A DNA stretch of 64,000 nt from Streptomyces sp. MMG1533 (GTDB lineage: Bacteria; Actinomycetota; Actinomycetes; Streptomycetales; Streptomycetaceae), in assembly GCF_001279775.1 (NCBI RefSeq), contig NZ_LGDG01000234.1:13119-77118 (forward strand), written 5' to 3'. The notes beneath the pieces were generated by a model, which was given only the letters and a program-made list of their open reading frames with translations, was not told the origin of the DNA and searched no databases. This document shows positions 7,628 through 15,254 of this stretch, piece after piece; position 1 is the stretch's first letter; each line of letters begins with the position of its first letter. The position numbers were made by a program, and so were the translations under genes.

Positions 7628-8003
7628 GGCCTAAGCGTCTGACAACGCCCTCGGATGCGCGACCCAGGGACCCACTCGTGGCTTCCATTTGCCTGACCAA
7701 TGGAGGGGGCGCCGTCCCCGGCCGTGGGCACGTGGGTGGTGACTGGTCGTTCGTACTTGTGGTGCGCTCCGTCTGACGCCCGGAACCACGCCCGCGCTTC
7801 ATGGGGTGTGGGGCGACGGTGGAGGGGATGGAAGCTCGGGGAGAGTGGTGGTGGCCGGTGGGGCACACCGGGCGTTTGACCGGAAGGACCCGACGAGCCT
7901 TGCGGATCGACCATCGGGTTTGCAGGCTTTGCTTGGGGGGCGTGCCTTGCGCGTGTGTGCGCCCTCGGGTGTTGGGCGGATGCAAGCATCAGGAGTGCCG
8001 ATC
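7628..8003. other. 376-bp gap, no gene seen
   Basis: No frame with coding character or ribosome binding site. It serves as the divergent upstream region of the MmpS-like gene and the immunity-like gene. The frame at 7806 that reaches the latter is only an upstream extension without a start signal. Confidence 0.5.
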
Positions 8004-8519
8004 ATGATCCTTCCGAAGGTCCGGGACCCTCGCTTCGTGACGATCCGCCGCGGTGGGACCCTCACTGATTCGGATCACCATCTCCTGGCTCTCTGGGCGG
8101 CATCTTGCGCGGAGCACGTCCTTGACCTCTTCGAGTCGGCTCAGCCTGAGGACCCACGGCCGCGTCAAGCGATCGAGCATGCCCGCGCCTGGGTGCGTGG
8201 CGAGGTCAAGATGACCCAGGCTCGCGCGGCGGGGGGTCATGCAATGGGTGCGGCCAGAGACCTGCGTGGGGCAGCACGGCATGCCGCGTACGCCGCCGGC
8301 CAGGCCGGGGTCGTCGCACACGTCGCCGCGCACGAGCTCGGTGCGGCCGCCTATGCGATCAAGGCCGCACGTGCTGCCGCACCGGAACGCGAGGGCGAGG
8401 CCGCAGGGCGACTCGAGTGCCAGTGGCAGCGTGACCAGCTCCCGGAGGCGATTCGCGAGCTCGTACTTGACGACCAGCGGTTGCGGAACGACATCTGCTG
8501 GTCGGTGTTTGACTGCTGA
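8004..8519 (+). CDS. Small alpha-helical protein resembling predicted toxin-immunity proteins
   Basis: A 171-aa protein, MILPKVRDPRFVTIRRGGTL... then LWAASCAEHVLDLFE, AIEHARAWVRGEV and an Ala-rich helical middle (ARAAGGHAMGAARDLRGAARHAAYAAGQAG... HAAAHELGAAAYAIKAARAA). This pattern matches the 'putative immunity protein' family as I remember it. AGGAG lies 8 bases upstream of the ATG at 8004, fixing the start. No toxin gene sits beside it; the neighbouring large gene is the TIR-STAND protein. Confidence 0.65.
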   Translation: MILPKVRDPRFVTIRRGGTLTDSDHHLLALWAASCAEHVLDLFESAQPEDPRPRQAIEHARAWVRGEVKMTQARAAGGHAMGAARDLRGAARHAAYAAGQAGVVAHVAAHELGAAAYAIKAARAAAPEREGEAAGRLECQWQRDQLPEAIRELVLDDQRLRNDICWSVFDC

Positions 8520-8986
8520 GCGCACGTCGGGGCGCCGGCACCGCCCATGAACGCAGTTGAATGCCCCCGGGCGGACCCCACCAGGCGGCGAGCACAGGGC
8601 CGTACAGGCAGGGAACGTTCCTCGACAGCTGCCGTCGTGCTCGCCATGATGAGCCGATGTCCGAGAACCGTGGGCCGGGTCCCTCCCGCGCCCCAGACCC
8701 GGACGCCAGTAGTTCAGAGCTTGGCGGCAACCATCGCCGCCAAGCGGCGAATCACGGTGAGAGAGACGGCACGCCGTCTGGCACCGGAGGCTGTGTTTCA
8801 GCAGGCCAACGGTGCAGCAAAGCCCTGAGTACCCCAGCTTCCCTAGCTGATGTTCTGCAGTGTGCTCGCACGCTCTGCATGCATAGGGGCCCGGCTCCGG
8901 GTTGGTCATGTGTCGTGGTTTCGACGTGAGTCGGGGACGGAGCGGGTGATGCCGTTCTAGCCTCGTCGGGGGACGAGTACGGGGGT
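8520..8986. other. 467-bp gap before the TIR-STAND gene
   Basis: Short frames exist (8547-8828, 8656-8929), but none has a ribosome binding site, recognisable product or consistent codon usage. Possibly the decayed end of an older gene. It also carries the promoter for the TIR-STAND gene, which I cannot place. Confidence 0.45.
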
Positions 8987-11701
8987 GTGCGGGTGAGCGT
9001 CGGGGGCGCTGTCGGCGGGGAAAGATTGTTTGTCTCGCATGCGGGTGCGGATCGTGCGTGGGCGGAGTGGGTGGCCTGGCAGTTGCAGGATGCCGGGTAT
9101 GAGGTCGAGCTGGATGTGTGGCACTGGGGGGCGGGGGAGAACTTCGTCCTGCGGATGAACCAGGCCCTGGAGCAAGGTCGGATGGTGGCCCTGTTCTCCG
9201 AGGCGTATTTCGACACGGCCCGGTTCACGACCGAGGAGTGGACCGCGGTGCTGGCGGCGCGGGAGAAGTGGGTGCCGGTGCGGATCGAGGCCGTCTCCGT
9301 TCCGCCGATCGTGAAGCCGCTGCTGGCACCGGAGTTGTTCGGGCTGGAGGAGGAGCAGGCCCGGGGGGTGCTGCTGCGGGCGGTGCAGGGCCCGCCGGGT
9401 GCCCCGCACAGTCCTCCCGGTTTCCCTGGGAACGGTGGGGTGGGGCGGTTACGGCAGGTGGGGGGAACGGGGCCGCGGTTGCCGGGCAGTCTGCCGCGGG
9501 TGTGGAATCTCCCGTCCCGTAATGCCGGCTTCACCGGGCGGGACGAGCTGCTGGTCGAGGTCCGCACCCGGCTCGCCGACACGCGCCAGGTGGCGGTGCT
9601 GGCCTTGAACGGCTGGGGCGGGGTGGGCAAGACCCAGCTGGCCATCGAGTACGCCTACCGGTTCAGCGGCGAGTACGAACTGGCCTGGTGGGTGCGGGCG
9701 GAGGACACCGCCCTGATCCCCGAGCAGCTGGCCGCCCTGGCGGTGGCCACCGGCTGCGCCCGCCCGGACACCCCACAGGCGGAGGCGGTGGCGGCGCTGG
9801 GCGTGGAGCTGCGTACCCGGGCACGGTGGCTGCTGATCTTCGACAATGCCGAGGACCCCGCCGCGCTGGCCGGGTATCTCCCGGCGGCGTCCGGCCATGT
9901 GCTGATCACCTCGCGCAATCCGCGCTGGCACCGGGTCGCTGCCCCGGTCGATGTTGCTGTGCTGGCCCGAGCGGAGTCCGTCGCCCTGTTGCAAGACCGC
10001 ACCCGGTCCTTGAGCGAGGGGGACGCGGACCGGCTGGCCGCCGCGCTGGATGATCTGCCCCTGGCACTGGTGCAGGCCGCCGAGACACTGACCGCCTTCA
10101 CCCCGGACCAGTACCTGGCGCTGCTGGAACGCAACGCCAGCGAGGCGACCGAGGACGGAACCCCGCCCGACTATCCCCACTCGCTGGCCGCGCAGGTCAG
10201 GGTGAACATGCAACGCCTGGCCGGCCAGGACCCCTACGCGGCCGATCTGCTGCGGGCGTGCGCGCTGCTGGCACCCGAGCCTTTCCCCCTGCACGCCTGC
10301 ACTCCGGCCGGAGCGGCAGGCGTTGATGGCGCCAACAGTTCCTCGATGGCGGGGATGTTGTCCGACACCCGTGCCGTGCGGCGGGTGCTGACGGTTGTGG
10401 ACCGGTTCGGACTGGCGCGCGTGGTGGGCGGCACGTTCCAGTTGCACCGGCTGACTCAGGCCATCCTGCGCGACCAGCTCACCCCCGCCCAGCACGCCCG
10501 CGCCGCGGGCGACGCCAGCCTCCTCCTGGCCGCCGCCTACCCCGGCGACGCATCCGATCCCGCGACCTGGCCGCGCTGGCTCGACGTCCTGCCCCATCTC
10601 CTCGCCATTGCCCCCAGCGAACTGATCAACAGCCAAGCCCGGTACGCGGCCAGCCTGGCCTGCTGGCACCTGATGGAACGGGGCAATGCCCGCACCGTCC
10701 TGCCACGCGTGGAAGACCTCCACCGCACCTGGACCAGCCGGCTCGGCCCTGACCACCACGACAGCATGGTGGCGGCGGTCATCCTGTCCCGCGCCCTTGG
10801 CAGCACCCAGAACCACAGCCGCGCCCGCGCCTTGGACGAGGACATCCTGGCCCGGAAGCGGCGGGTCCTCGGCGATGATCACCCCGACACCCTGAACAGC
10901 GCCTCCAATCTCGCCAGTTGTCTGGCGGATCTGGGGCTGACGGAACAGGCCCGGGCCCTGGCCGAGGACACCCTTGCCCGGCAGCAGCGGGTCCTCGGCG
11001 ACGATCACCCCCACACCTTGAACACCGCCAGCCACCTGGCCAGTTGTCTGGCGGAGATGGGACTGACGGAACAGGCCCGGACCGTGGCCGAGGACACCCT
11101 TGCCCGGCAGCAGCGGGTCCTCGGCGATGATCACCCCCACACCCTGATCACCGCCAGCCACCTGGCCAGTTGTCTGGCGGATCTGGGGCTGACGGAACAG
11201 GCCCGGGCCCTGGCCGAGGACACCCTGGCCCGGCAGCAGCGGGTCCTCGGCGATGATCACCCCCACACCTTGAACACCGTCAGCCACCTCGCCAACCGTC
11301 TGGCGGAGATGGGGCAGACGGAAGAGGCCCGGGCCGCGGGCGAGGAGATCCTGGCCCGGATGCGGCGGGTCCTCGGCGACGACCACCCCGACACCCTGAA
11401 CACCGCCAGCAACCTCGCTATCCGTCTGGCGGAGATGGGGCAGACGGACGAGGCCCGGGCGCTGGGCGAGGAGATCCTGGCCCGGATGCGGCGGGTCCTC
11501 GGCGACGATCACCCCCACACCCTGAACACCGCCGGCCACCTCTCCAACCGACTGGTGGATCTGGGACAGACGGACGAGGCCCGGGCGCTGCGCGAGGAGA
11601 TCCTGGCCCGGATGCGGCGGGTCCTCGGCGACGACCACCCCGACACCCTGCGCACCGCCGACACTCTCCGAGATGTACGGCAACCACGTACGGCAAACTG
11701 A
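8987..11701 (+). CDS. TIR-NB-ARC-TPR STAND protein (probable immune sensor)
   Basis: A 904-aa protein. A TIR domain (about residues 10-140) begins LFVSHAGADRAWAEWV; the acidic residues in FTTEEW fit the position of the TIR catalytic glutamate. The NB-ARC domain (about 175-430) has P-loop GWGGVGKT, Walker B WLLIFDNAED, sensor-like HVLITSRN and a GLPLAL-like DDLPLALVQA. Seven nearly identical 42-residue TPRs follow (about 620-895), each with the RRVLGDDHP.TLNTA.. core (kinesin-light-chain type). TIR domains of this kind cleave NAD+ or make signalling nucleotides; NB-ARC/TPR sense a ligand. The start is GTG at 8987 or at 8993. It is the main cargo of the tRNA-Arg-bracketed module. Confidence 0.85.
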   Translation: MRVSVGGAVGGERLFVSHAGADRAWAEWVAWQLQDAGYEVELDVWHWGAGENFVLRMNQALEQGRMVALFSEAYFDTARFTTEEWTAVLAAREKWVPVRIEAVSVPPIVKPLLAPELFGLEEEQARGVLLRAVQGPPGAPHSPPGFPGNGGVGRLRQVGGTGPRLPGSLPRVWNLPSRNAGFTGRDELLVEVRTRLADTRQVAVLALNGWGGVGKTQLAIEYAYRFSGEYELAWWVRAEDTALIPEQLAALAVATGCARPDTPQAEAVAALGVELRTRARWLLIFDNAEDPAALAGYLPAASGHVLITSRNPRWHRVAAPVDVAVLARAESVALLQDRTRSLSEGDADRLAAALDDLPLALVQAAETLTAFTPDQYLALLERNASEATEDGTPPDYPHSLAAQVRVNMQRLAGQDPYAADLLRACALLAPEPFPLHACTPAGAAGVDGANSSSMAGMLSDTRAVRRVLTVVDRFGLARVVGGTFQLHRLTQAILRDQLTPAQHARAAGDASLLLAAAYPGDASDPATWPRWLDVLPHLLAIAPSELINSQARYAASLACWHLMERGNARTVLPRVEDLHRTWTSRLGPDHHDSMVAAVILSRALGSTQNHSRARALDEDILARKRRVLGDDHPDTLNSASNLASCLADLGLTEQARALAEDTLARQQRVLGDDHPHTLNTASHLASCLAEMGLTEQARTVAEDTLARQQRVLGDDHPHTLITASHLASCLADLGLTEQARALAEDTLARQQRVLGDDHPHTLNTVSHLANRLAEMGQTEEARAAGEEILARMRRVLGDDHPDTLNTASNLAIRLAEMGQTDEARALGEEILARMRRVLGDDHPHTLNTAGHLSNRLVDLGQTDEARALREEILARMRRVLGDDHPDTLRTADTLRDVRQPRTAN
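10838..11660 (+). repeat. 126-bp tandem coding repeats (TPR array)
   Basis: Seven consecutive 126-bp units encode the 42-residue TPRs of the TIR-STAND protein. They differ at few bases, so recent expansion or gene conversion is likely. They are coding and in frame throughout. Confidence 0.8.
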
Positions 11702-11780
11702 GCAACCGCCCCCGACCACCGACCTCCTCCAGAGGCTGCAGAGCGACCAACATGACCGTCACCGCCCGATCCGCATACAG

Positions 11781-11823
11781 CTTCGGATCAGAAGGCCGCA
11801 GGTTCGAATCCAGCCGAGTGCAC
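11781..11823 (+). pseudogene. Second tRNA-Arg(ACG) 3' fragment
   Basis: Same 43-base extent as 6981-7023 with four substitutions. One falls in the anticodon loop (CTTCGGA) and one breaks a T-stem pair, so it is decaying. It has the same orientation as the first copy and lies 80 bases after the TIR-STAND stop codon. Confidence 0.75.
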
Positions 11824-11909
11824 ACAGGGGCGAGGCCCCGGAGGGTTCCGGCGAATTCCAGAGATCCGGCGCCTCTCGCGTTCCAAGCTGAGGACCTGAG
11901 TCGGCATTC

Positions 11910-12563
11910 TCAGCCGCTCAGGCCCAGTTCACCCGCGCGCACCCCCGCCTGGAACCGCGAACCCGCGTCGAGGGCGTCGAGCAGTTCGGCGACCCGGCGG
12001 CGGTAGGTGCGCAGGGACATGCCGAGTTGCCGGGCGGCTGTCTCGTCGGTGGCGCCCGAGCCCAGGGTGCGTAGGACCGTGCGGCTCTCGGCGTCGAGTT
12101 GGGGCTGCTCACCGCGGAGGAAGGCTTTGAGGTCGGTGGCGGTTTCCCAGGCGGCCTCGAAGAGCGCGTGCACTGAGCCGACCAGGGTGGGGGCGGTGGT
12201 CACCGTGTACTCGCGGCCGCCGGGGGCGTTCGCGCCGGCGAGGATGGCGAACCGGCGGTCGATGATGATCGTTTCGTGGGGGAGGGCGGTGGCGGCGATC
12301 CGCACGTGGGCGCCCATGCCGGCGAGCTCGCTCAGGTGGTCGCGGCTGCCTTCGTCGGCCAGCGCGGCCGGGCTGAGCAGCTTGCGGATCCGGTGCGTGC
12401 CGCCGGTGGGCATCCGGCCGCGGACGGCCTGCCGGGCGCCGGGGTCGGGCCAGGTGTTGAGATCGCGGGCGGCGCAGATGAACTCCTCGCGGACCGAGGA
12501 GAACAGGTGCTCGGTGCGAGCGAGGAGTTCCAGGTCGCCGCGGATCGTCACGATCTCTGCCAC
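11910..12563 (-). CDS. LuxR-type regulator with TrmB-like central region
   Basis: A 217-aa protein. The C-terminal HTH (LRTLGSGATDETAARQLGMSLRTYRRRVAELLDALDAGSRFQAGVRA) is of the LuxR/GerE type. The N-terminal half (ELLARTEHLFSSVREEFICAARDLNTW... ADEGSRDHLSELAGMGAHVRI...) resembles the sensor part of TrmB-like or HTH-WalkerA-less actinobacterial regulators. It is divergent from the aldo-keto reductase, with a 74-bp gap holding an inverted repeat, so it probably controls that gene. Confidence 0.75.
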   Translation of the reverse strand: MAEIVTIRGDLELLARTEHLFSSVREEFICAARDLNTWPDPGARQAVRGRMPTGGTHRIRKLLSPAALADEGSRDHLSELAGMGAHVRIAATALPHETIIIDRRFAILAGANAPGGREYTVTTAPTLVGSVHALFEAAWETATDLKAFLRGEQPQLDAESRTVLRTLGSGATDETAARQLGMSLRTYRRRVAELLDALDAGSRFQAGVRAGELGLSG

Positions 12564-12575
12564 GTCTCCATTCTG

Positions 12576-12600
12576 CCCGATGGCAACAAGCTGCCACGGG
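12576..12600. promoter_or_regulatory. Imperfect inverted repeat between LuxR regulator and aldo-keto reductase
   Basis: CCCGATGGCA and TGCCACGGG flank ACAAGC; the arms pair apart from one extra base. It lies midway between the two divergent starts. Operator role inferred. Confidence 0.4.
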
Positions 12601-12637
12601 TTCGCGGCCCGAACGCCCCGCCGGTCAGGCTGGGTTC

Positions 12638-13495
12638 ATGAGCGATGACTTCCACCTCGGTGGCGACCTTCTGATCAACCGGATCGGCTTCGGCGCCATG
12701 CGCCTGCCCACGAACAGCTTCCACGGCCCGGCCCGCGACCCCGAGACGGGTCGCGCCGTCCTGCACCGTGCCGTCGAGCTCGGCATCAACCACATCGACA
12801 CCGCGGCCTTCTACGCCAGCGGCGACGGCAGTGTTCGTGCCAACGCCCTGATTCGGGAGACCCTGCATCCCTATCCGGCCGGCCTGGTCATCGCCACCAA
12901 GGTCGGTCCGGTTCGCACCCCGGACGGCGGCCTGGCCGCGACCACCGATGCCGCGGCCCTGCGAGGGCTGGTCGAAGAGAACCTCGAAACCCTCGGTGTG
13001 GATCGCCTCGACCTGGTCTATCTGCGCATCGGTGGCATCGATCCGCCGCCGCAGGGCGAGTCCGTCGCCGAACGCTTCGAGGCGCTGGCCGCGATGCGTG
13101 AGGAGGGCCTGATCCGGCACCTGGGCCTGAGCAACGTCGGCTCCGGCCATCTCGCCGAGGCCCGGGCGATCGCGCCTGTCTCGGCCGTTCAGAACCACTT
13201 CCACGCCGACAAGCGCGATGACACGGAGGTCCTTGCCGCCTGCGAGGAGGCCGGCATCGCCTATGTGCCGTTCTTCCCGCTGGGCGGCGGCCTGAGCGAC
13301 CTCACCGGTGACCGTATCGCCAAGGTCGCGGAACGGCATGACGCCACGGTCCCGCAGATCGCCCTGGCCTGGCTGCTTGCCTCATCCCCCGTCACCCTGG
13401 CCATCCCCGGCACCGGCTCTCTCGCGCACCTGGAGGAGAACACTGCCGTCGGGTCGATCGCCCTCACGCGAGAGGACCTCGCCGACCTCACCTGA
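12638..13495 (+). CDS. Aldo/keto reductase family oxidoreductase
   Basis: A 285-aa (beta/alpha)8 NADPH-dependent reductase. The family signature is present: IGFGAMRL, catalytic Asp and Tyr in HIDTAAFY (about residues 52-59) and Lys in VIATKVG (about 87). The fourth tetrad residue, usually His in ...LYQLH, is replaced in LDLVYLRIGG (arginine). The C-terminal AIPGTGSLAHLEEN cofactor loop is intact. I believe this His-to-Arg change recurs in a Streptomyces subgroup, so activity may be altered rather than lost. It is divergent from a LuxR-type regulator. Confidence 0.85.
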   Translation: MSDDFHLGGDLLINRIGFGAMRLPTNSFHGPARDPETGRAVLHRAVELGINHIDTAAFYASGDGSVRANALIRETLHPYPAGLVIATKVGPVRTPDGGLAATTDAAALRGLVEENLETLGVDRLDLVYLRIGGIDPPPQGESVAERFEALAAMREEGLIRHLGLSNVGSGHLAEARAIAPVSAVQNHFHADKRDDTEVLAACEEAGIAYVPFFPLGGGLSDLTGDRIAKVAERHDATVPQIALAWLLASSPVTLAIPGTGSLAHLEENTAVGSIALTREDLADLT

Positions 13496-13649
13496 CGCGA
13501 GGGACCGCTCCTGCAGATCGGGTTGCACGAATGCCCGCCCCGAGGTGCCTGTCCGGCACGACCTGCTTAGCGTCGTCGTGCGCCGCCCGCGCAACGCGTG
13601 CCGCGTCGCGTCGCGTCGCGTCGCGCCGAGACGATGGAGAGGCACCTTC

Positions 13650-13952
13650 ATGGCAGTCGTGATGACCTTTGTCTGGCCCGAGATCACGCCCGAGTTGTAC
13701 GACGCGGTGCGCGAGAGGGTGAGCTGGGAAACGGACACTCCGGACGGGTGCGTGATGCACGTGGCGTGGTTCGCCGCCGACGGTTTCCATGTGCTCGACA
13801 TCTGGGAGTCGGAGGAACACTTCGGCCGCTTCATCGCCACCAGGATCGAGCCCGTGCTCAAGGGCGAGCTGGGCGTGAAGAGCGACCCTCAGCCCCAGTT
13901 CTTCCCGCTCCACAGGCGATTTGTGGCCCCGGGCGTCAGCGGCGCTGCCTGA
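13650..13952 (+). CDS. Small dimeric alpha/beta-barrel-like protein
   Basis: A 100-aa protein with the layout of antibiotic-biosynthesis-monooxygenase-like ferredoxin-fold proteins: TFVWPEITPELYDAVRERV... HVAWFAADGFHVLDIWESEEHFGRFIATRIEPVL. GGAGAGG upstream of the ATG at 13650 sets the start; a long upstream in-frame extension overlapping the reductase gene is ignored. The last codons lie in a tandem repeat. Substrate unknown. Confidence 0.7.
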   Translation: MAVVMTFVWPEITPELYDAVRERVSWETDTPDGCVMHVAWFAADGFHVLDIWESEEHFGRFIATRIEPVLKGELGVKSDPQPQFFPLHRRFVAPGVSGAA

Positions 13953-14022
13953 CGTCAGCGGCGCTGCCTGACGCCCGAGGCGCTGGCTGACGTCCGCGGC
14001 CCTATCTGACGTCAGCGGCGGG
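13933..14022. repeat. 19-bp imperfect tandem repeat (about 4.5 units)
   Basis: Units of the form GACGTCAGCGGCGCTGCCT run from the last codons of the preceding gene into the intergenic region. TGACGTCA is itself palindromic and recurs three times. Function unknown; replication slippage is likely. Confidence 0.65.
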
Positions 14023-14082
14023 CTTCAGCGTTGTGCAGGAGCCGCCTGGAGAGTTGCCCCGGCCGTCCACGTCGTACGACGT

Positions 14083-14784
14083 TCAGCAGCAGTCGCAGCC
14101 GGGTCGGCATCCGCACGAGTCCGGACCGTCGTCGGCGGAGGGCACCGCCGTGGTGGCGCAGCAACCCTTGCCCTGCCAGGCGTCGTTGCCTTCCTTGGCG
14201 GCGACGACGGCGATGACGAGGGCGGCGATCGGGTCGGCCCACGTCCAGCCGAAGAGGGCGTTGGCGAGCAGGCCGACGAGGAGCGCGGCGGAGAGGTACG
14301 TGCACAGGAGGGTCTGCTTGGAGTCCGCTACGGCCGAGGCGGAGCCGAGTTCGCGTCCGGCCCTGCGTTGGGCGGCGGACAGGAACGGCATGACCAGCAG
14401 GGACAGGGCGGCGATCACGATGCCGGGGGTGGAGGGGCGGGCTTCGCCGGTGCCGGTCAGTGCGCGGATGGCGTCGATGGTGACGTAGGCGGCGAGGGCG
14501 AAGAAGGAGACGGCGATGATCCGCAGGGTGGTCTTCTCGCGGGCTTCGCGGACCGTGTGGTCGGTGGCGGAGAACTGCCAGGCGACGGCGGCCGCGGAGG
14601 AGACCTCGATGACCGAGTCGAGGCCGAAGCCGATCAAAGCGGTGGAGGAGGCCAGGGTGCCGGCGGTGAGGGCGACGGCTGCCTCGATCACGTTGTAGGT
14701 GATGGTCGCCGCGACCAGCAGTCGTATGCGCTTCGCCAGTAGGTCTCGGCGGGCCGGGGACGGGCCGAGGGACAGGGCGGTCAT
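14083..14784 (-). CDS. Cation diffusion facilitator-type metal exporter
   Basis: A 233-aa integral membrane protein with about five to six membrane segments. The CDF signature region is present (YNVIEAAVALTAGTLASSTALIGFGLDSVIEVSSA), with acidic metal-site residues in GLDSVIE and in TWADPIAALVI. The C-terminus is Cys-rich (CGCRPGCDCC), suggesting soft-metal binding. Its start lies two bases after the stop of the CmtR-like regulator, so they form one operon. The likely role is export of Cd, Pb or Zn (inference from neighbour and cysteines). Confidence 0.8.
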   Translation of the reverse strand: MTALSLGPSPARRDLLAKRIRLLVAATITYNVIEAAVALTAGTLASSTALIGFGLDSVIEVSSAAAVAWQFSATDHTVREAREKTTLRIIAVSFFALAAYVTIDAIRALTGTGEARPSTPGIVIAALSLLVMPFLSAAQRRAGRELGSASAVADSKQTLLCTYLSAALLVGLLANALFGWTWADPIAALVIAVVAAKEGNDAWQGKGCCATTAVPSADDGPDSCGCRPGCDCC

Positions 14785-14785
14785 C

Positions 14786-15121
14786 TCAGCAGCAGCCCTT
14801 CTCCTCGGCGTCGGGGCAGGTGCGGTCGGTCTCGACCGCGAGGACGGCGGTGCGCAGGTCGTCGAGGGCGTGGCCGAGGCGTTCGTCGGCGAGTTCGTAG
14901 CGGGTGCGGCGGCCCTCGGGGACGGTGACGACCAGGCCGCAGTCCCGCAGACAGGTCAGGTGGTTCGACAGGCGGGTGCGGGAGATGCCCAGGGCGTCGG
15001 CGAGATCGGACGGGTAGGCGGGGGCCTCGCGCAGGGCCAGCAGAAGGCGGCAGCGGATCGGGTCGGCCAGGGCGCGGCCGAAGCGGGCCAGCACCTCGAT
15101 GTCGGAAGCAACAGTCAGCAC
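14786..15121 (-). CDS. CmtR-like ArsR-family Cd/Pb-sensing repressor
   Basis: A 111-aa winged-helix repressor. The metal ligands of mycobacterial CmtR are conserved: two cysteines in LTCLRDCG and one in DRTC near the C-terminus, plus a terminal GCC. The core (ALADPIRCRLLLALREAPAYPSDLADALGISRTRLSNHL) closely follows that family. I place the start at GTG 15121 (VLTVASDIEV) because the longer ATG frame at 15160 would run through the palindrome at 15142-15153. It should repress the CDF exporter downstream and release DNA on metal binding. Confidence 0.8.
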   Translation of the reverse strand: MLTVASDIEVLARFGRALADPIRCRLLLALREAPAYPSDLADALGISRTRLSNHLTCLRDCGLVVTVPEGRRTRYELADERLGHALDDLRTAVLAVETDRTCPDAEEKGCC

Positions 15122-15141
15122 CCCACGAAAGTACACGTAAT

Positions 15142-15153
15142 CCTGGATCCAGG
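15142..15153. promoter_or_regulatory. 12-bp perfect palindrome upstream of the CmtR-like gene
   Basis: CCTGGATCCAGG lies 20-30 bases upstream of the GTG start of the metal sensor and about 100 bases before the methyltransferase start. It is a plausible self-operator and supports the shorter regulator start. Confidence 0.5.
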
Positions 15154-15254
15154 AAACCATGGATAATCAGGAAGGGGTGCGGGCGACTACCGGCGACTAC
15201 CGGTCATTACCGGCCATTACGCTGACCTGCACACACCACCGGGAGGCGGACGCC

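Larger units (their letters stand above)
6981..11823. mobile_element. 4.8-kb module bracketed by tRNA-Arg(ACG) 3' remnants
   Basis: Two 43-base fragments of the 3' half of tRNA-Arg(ACG), in the same orientation and 4800 bases apart (39 of 43 identical), bracket an MmpS-like protein, a small immunity-like protein and a TIR-NB-ARC-TPR protein. Direct repeats of a tRNA 3' end are the usual scar of site-specific integration. No integrase or excisionase remains inside, so the unit is either degraded or mobilised in trans. Cargo and scar together suggest a defence island (inference). Confidence 0.55.

Noticed and set aside
8547..8929. Short overlapping frames before the TIR-STAND gene
   Set aside because: No ribosome binding sites, no recognisable product and inconsistent codon usage; left as a gap.
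10838..11660. Regular repeats that might suggest a CRISPR array
   Set aside because: Units are 126 bp, contiguous and in frame as TPRs, without spacers. No CRISPR array was seen anywhere in the window.
9449..11719. A 756-codon minus-strand frame with regular repeats
   Set aside because: The repeats are the reverse of the coding TPR units of the TIR-STAND gene.
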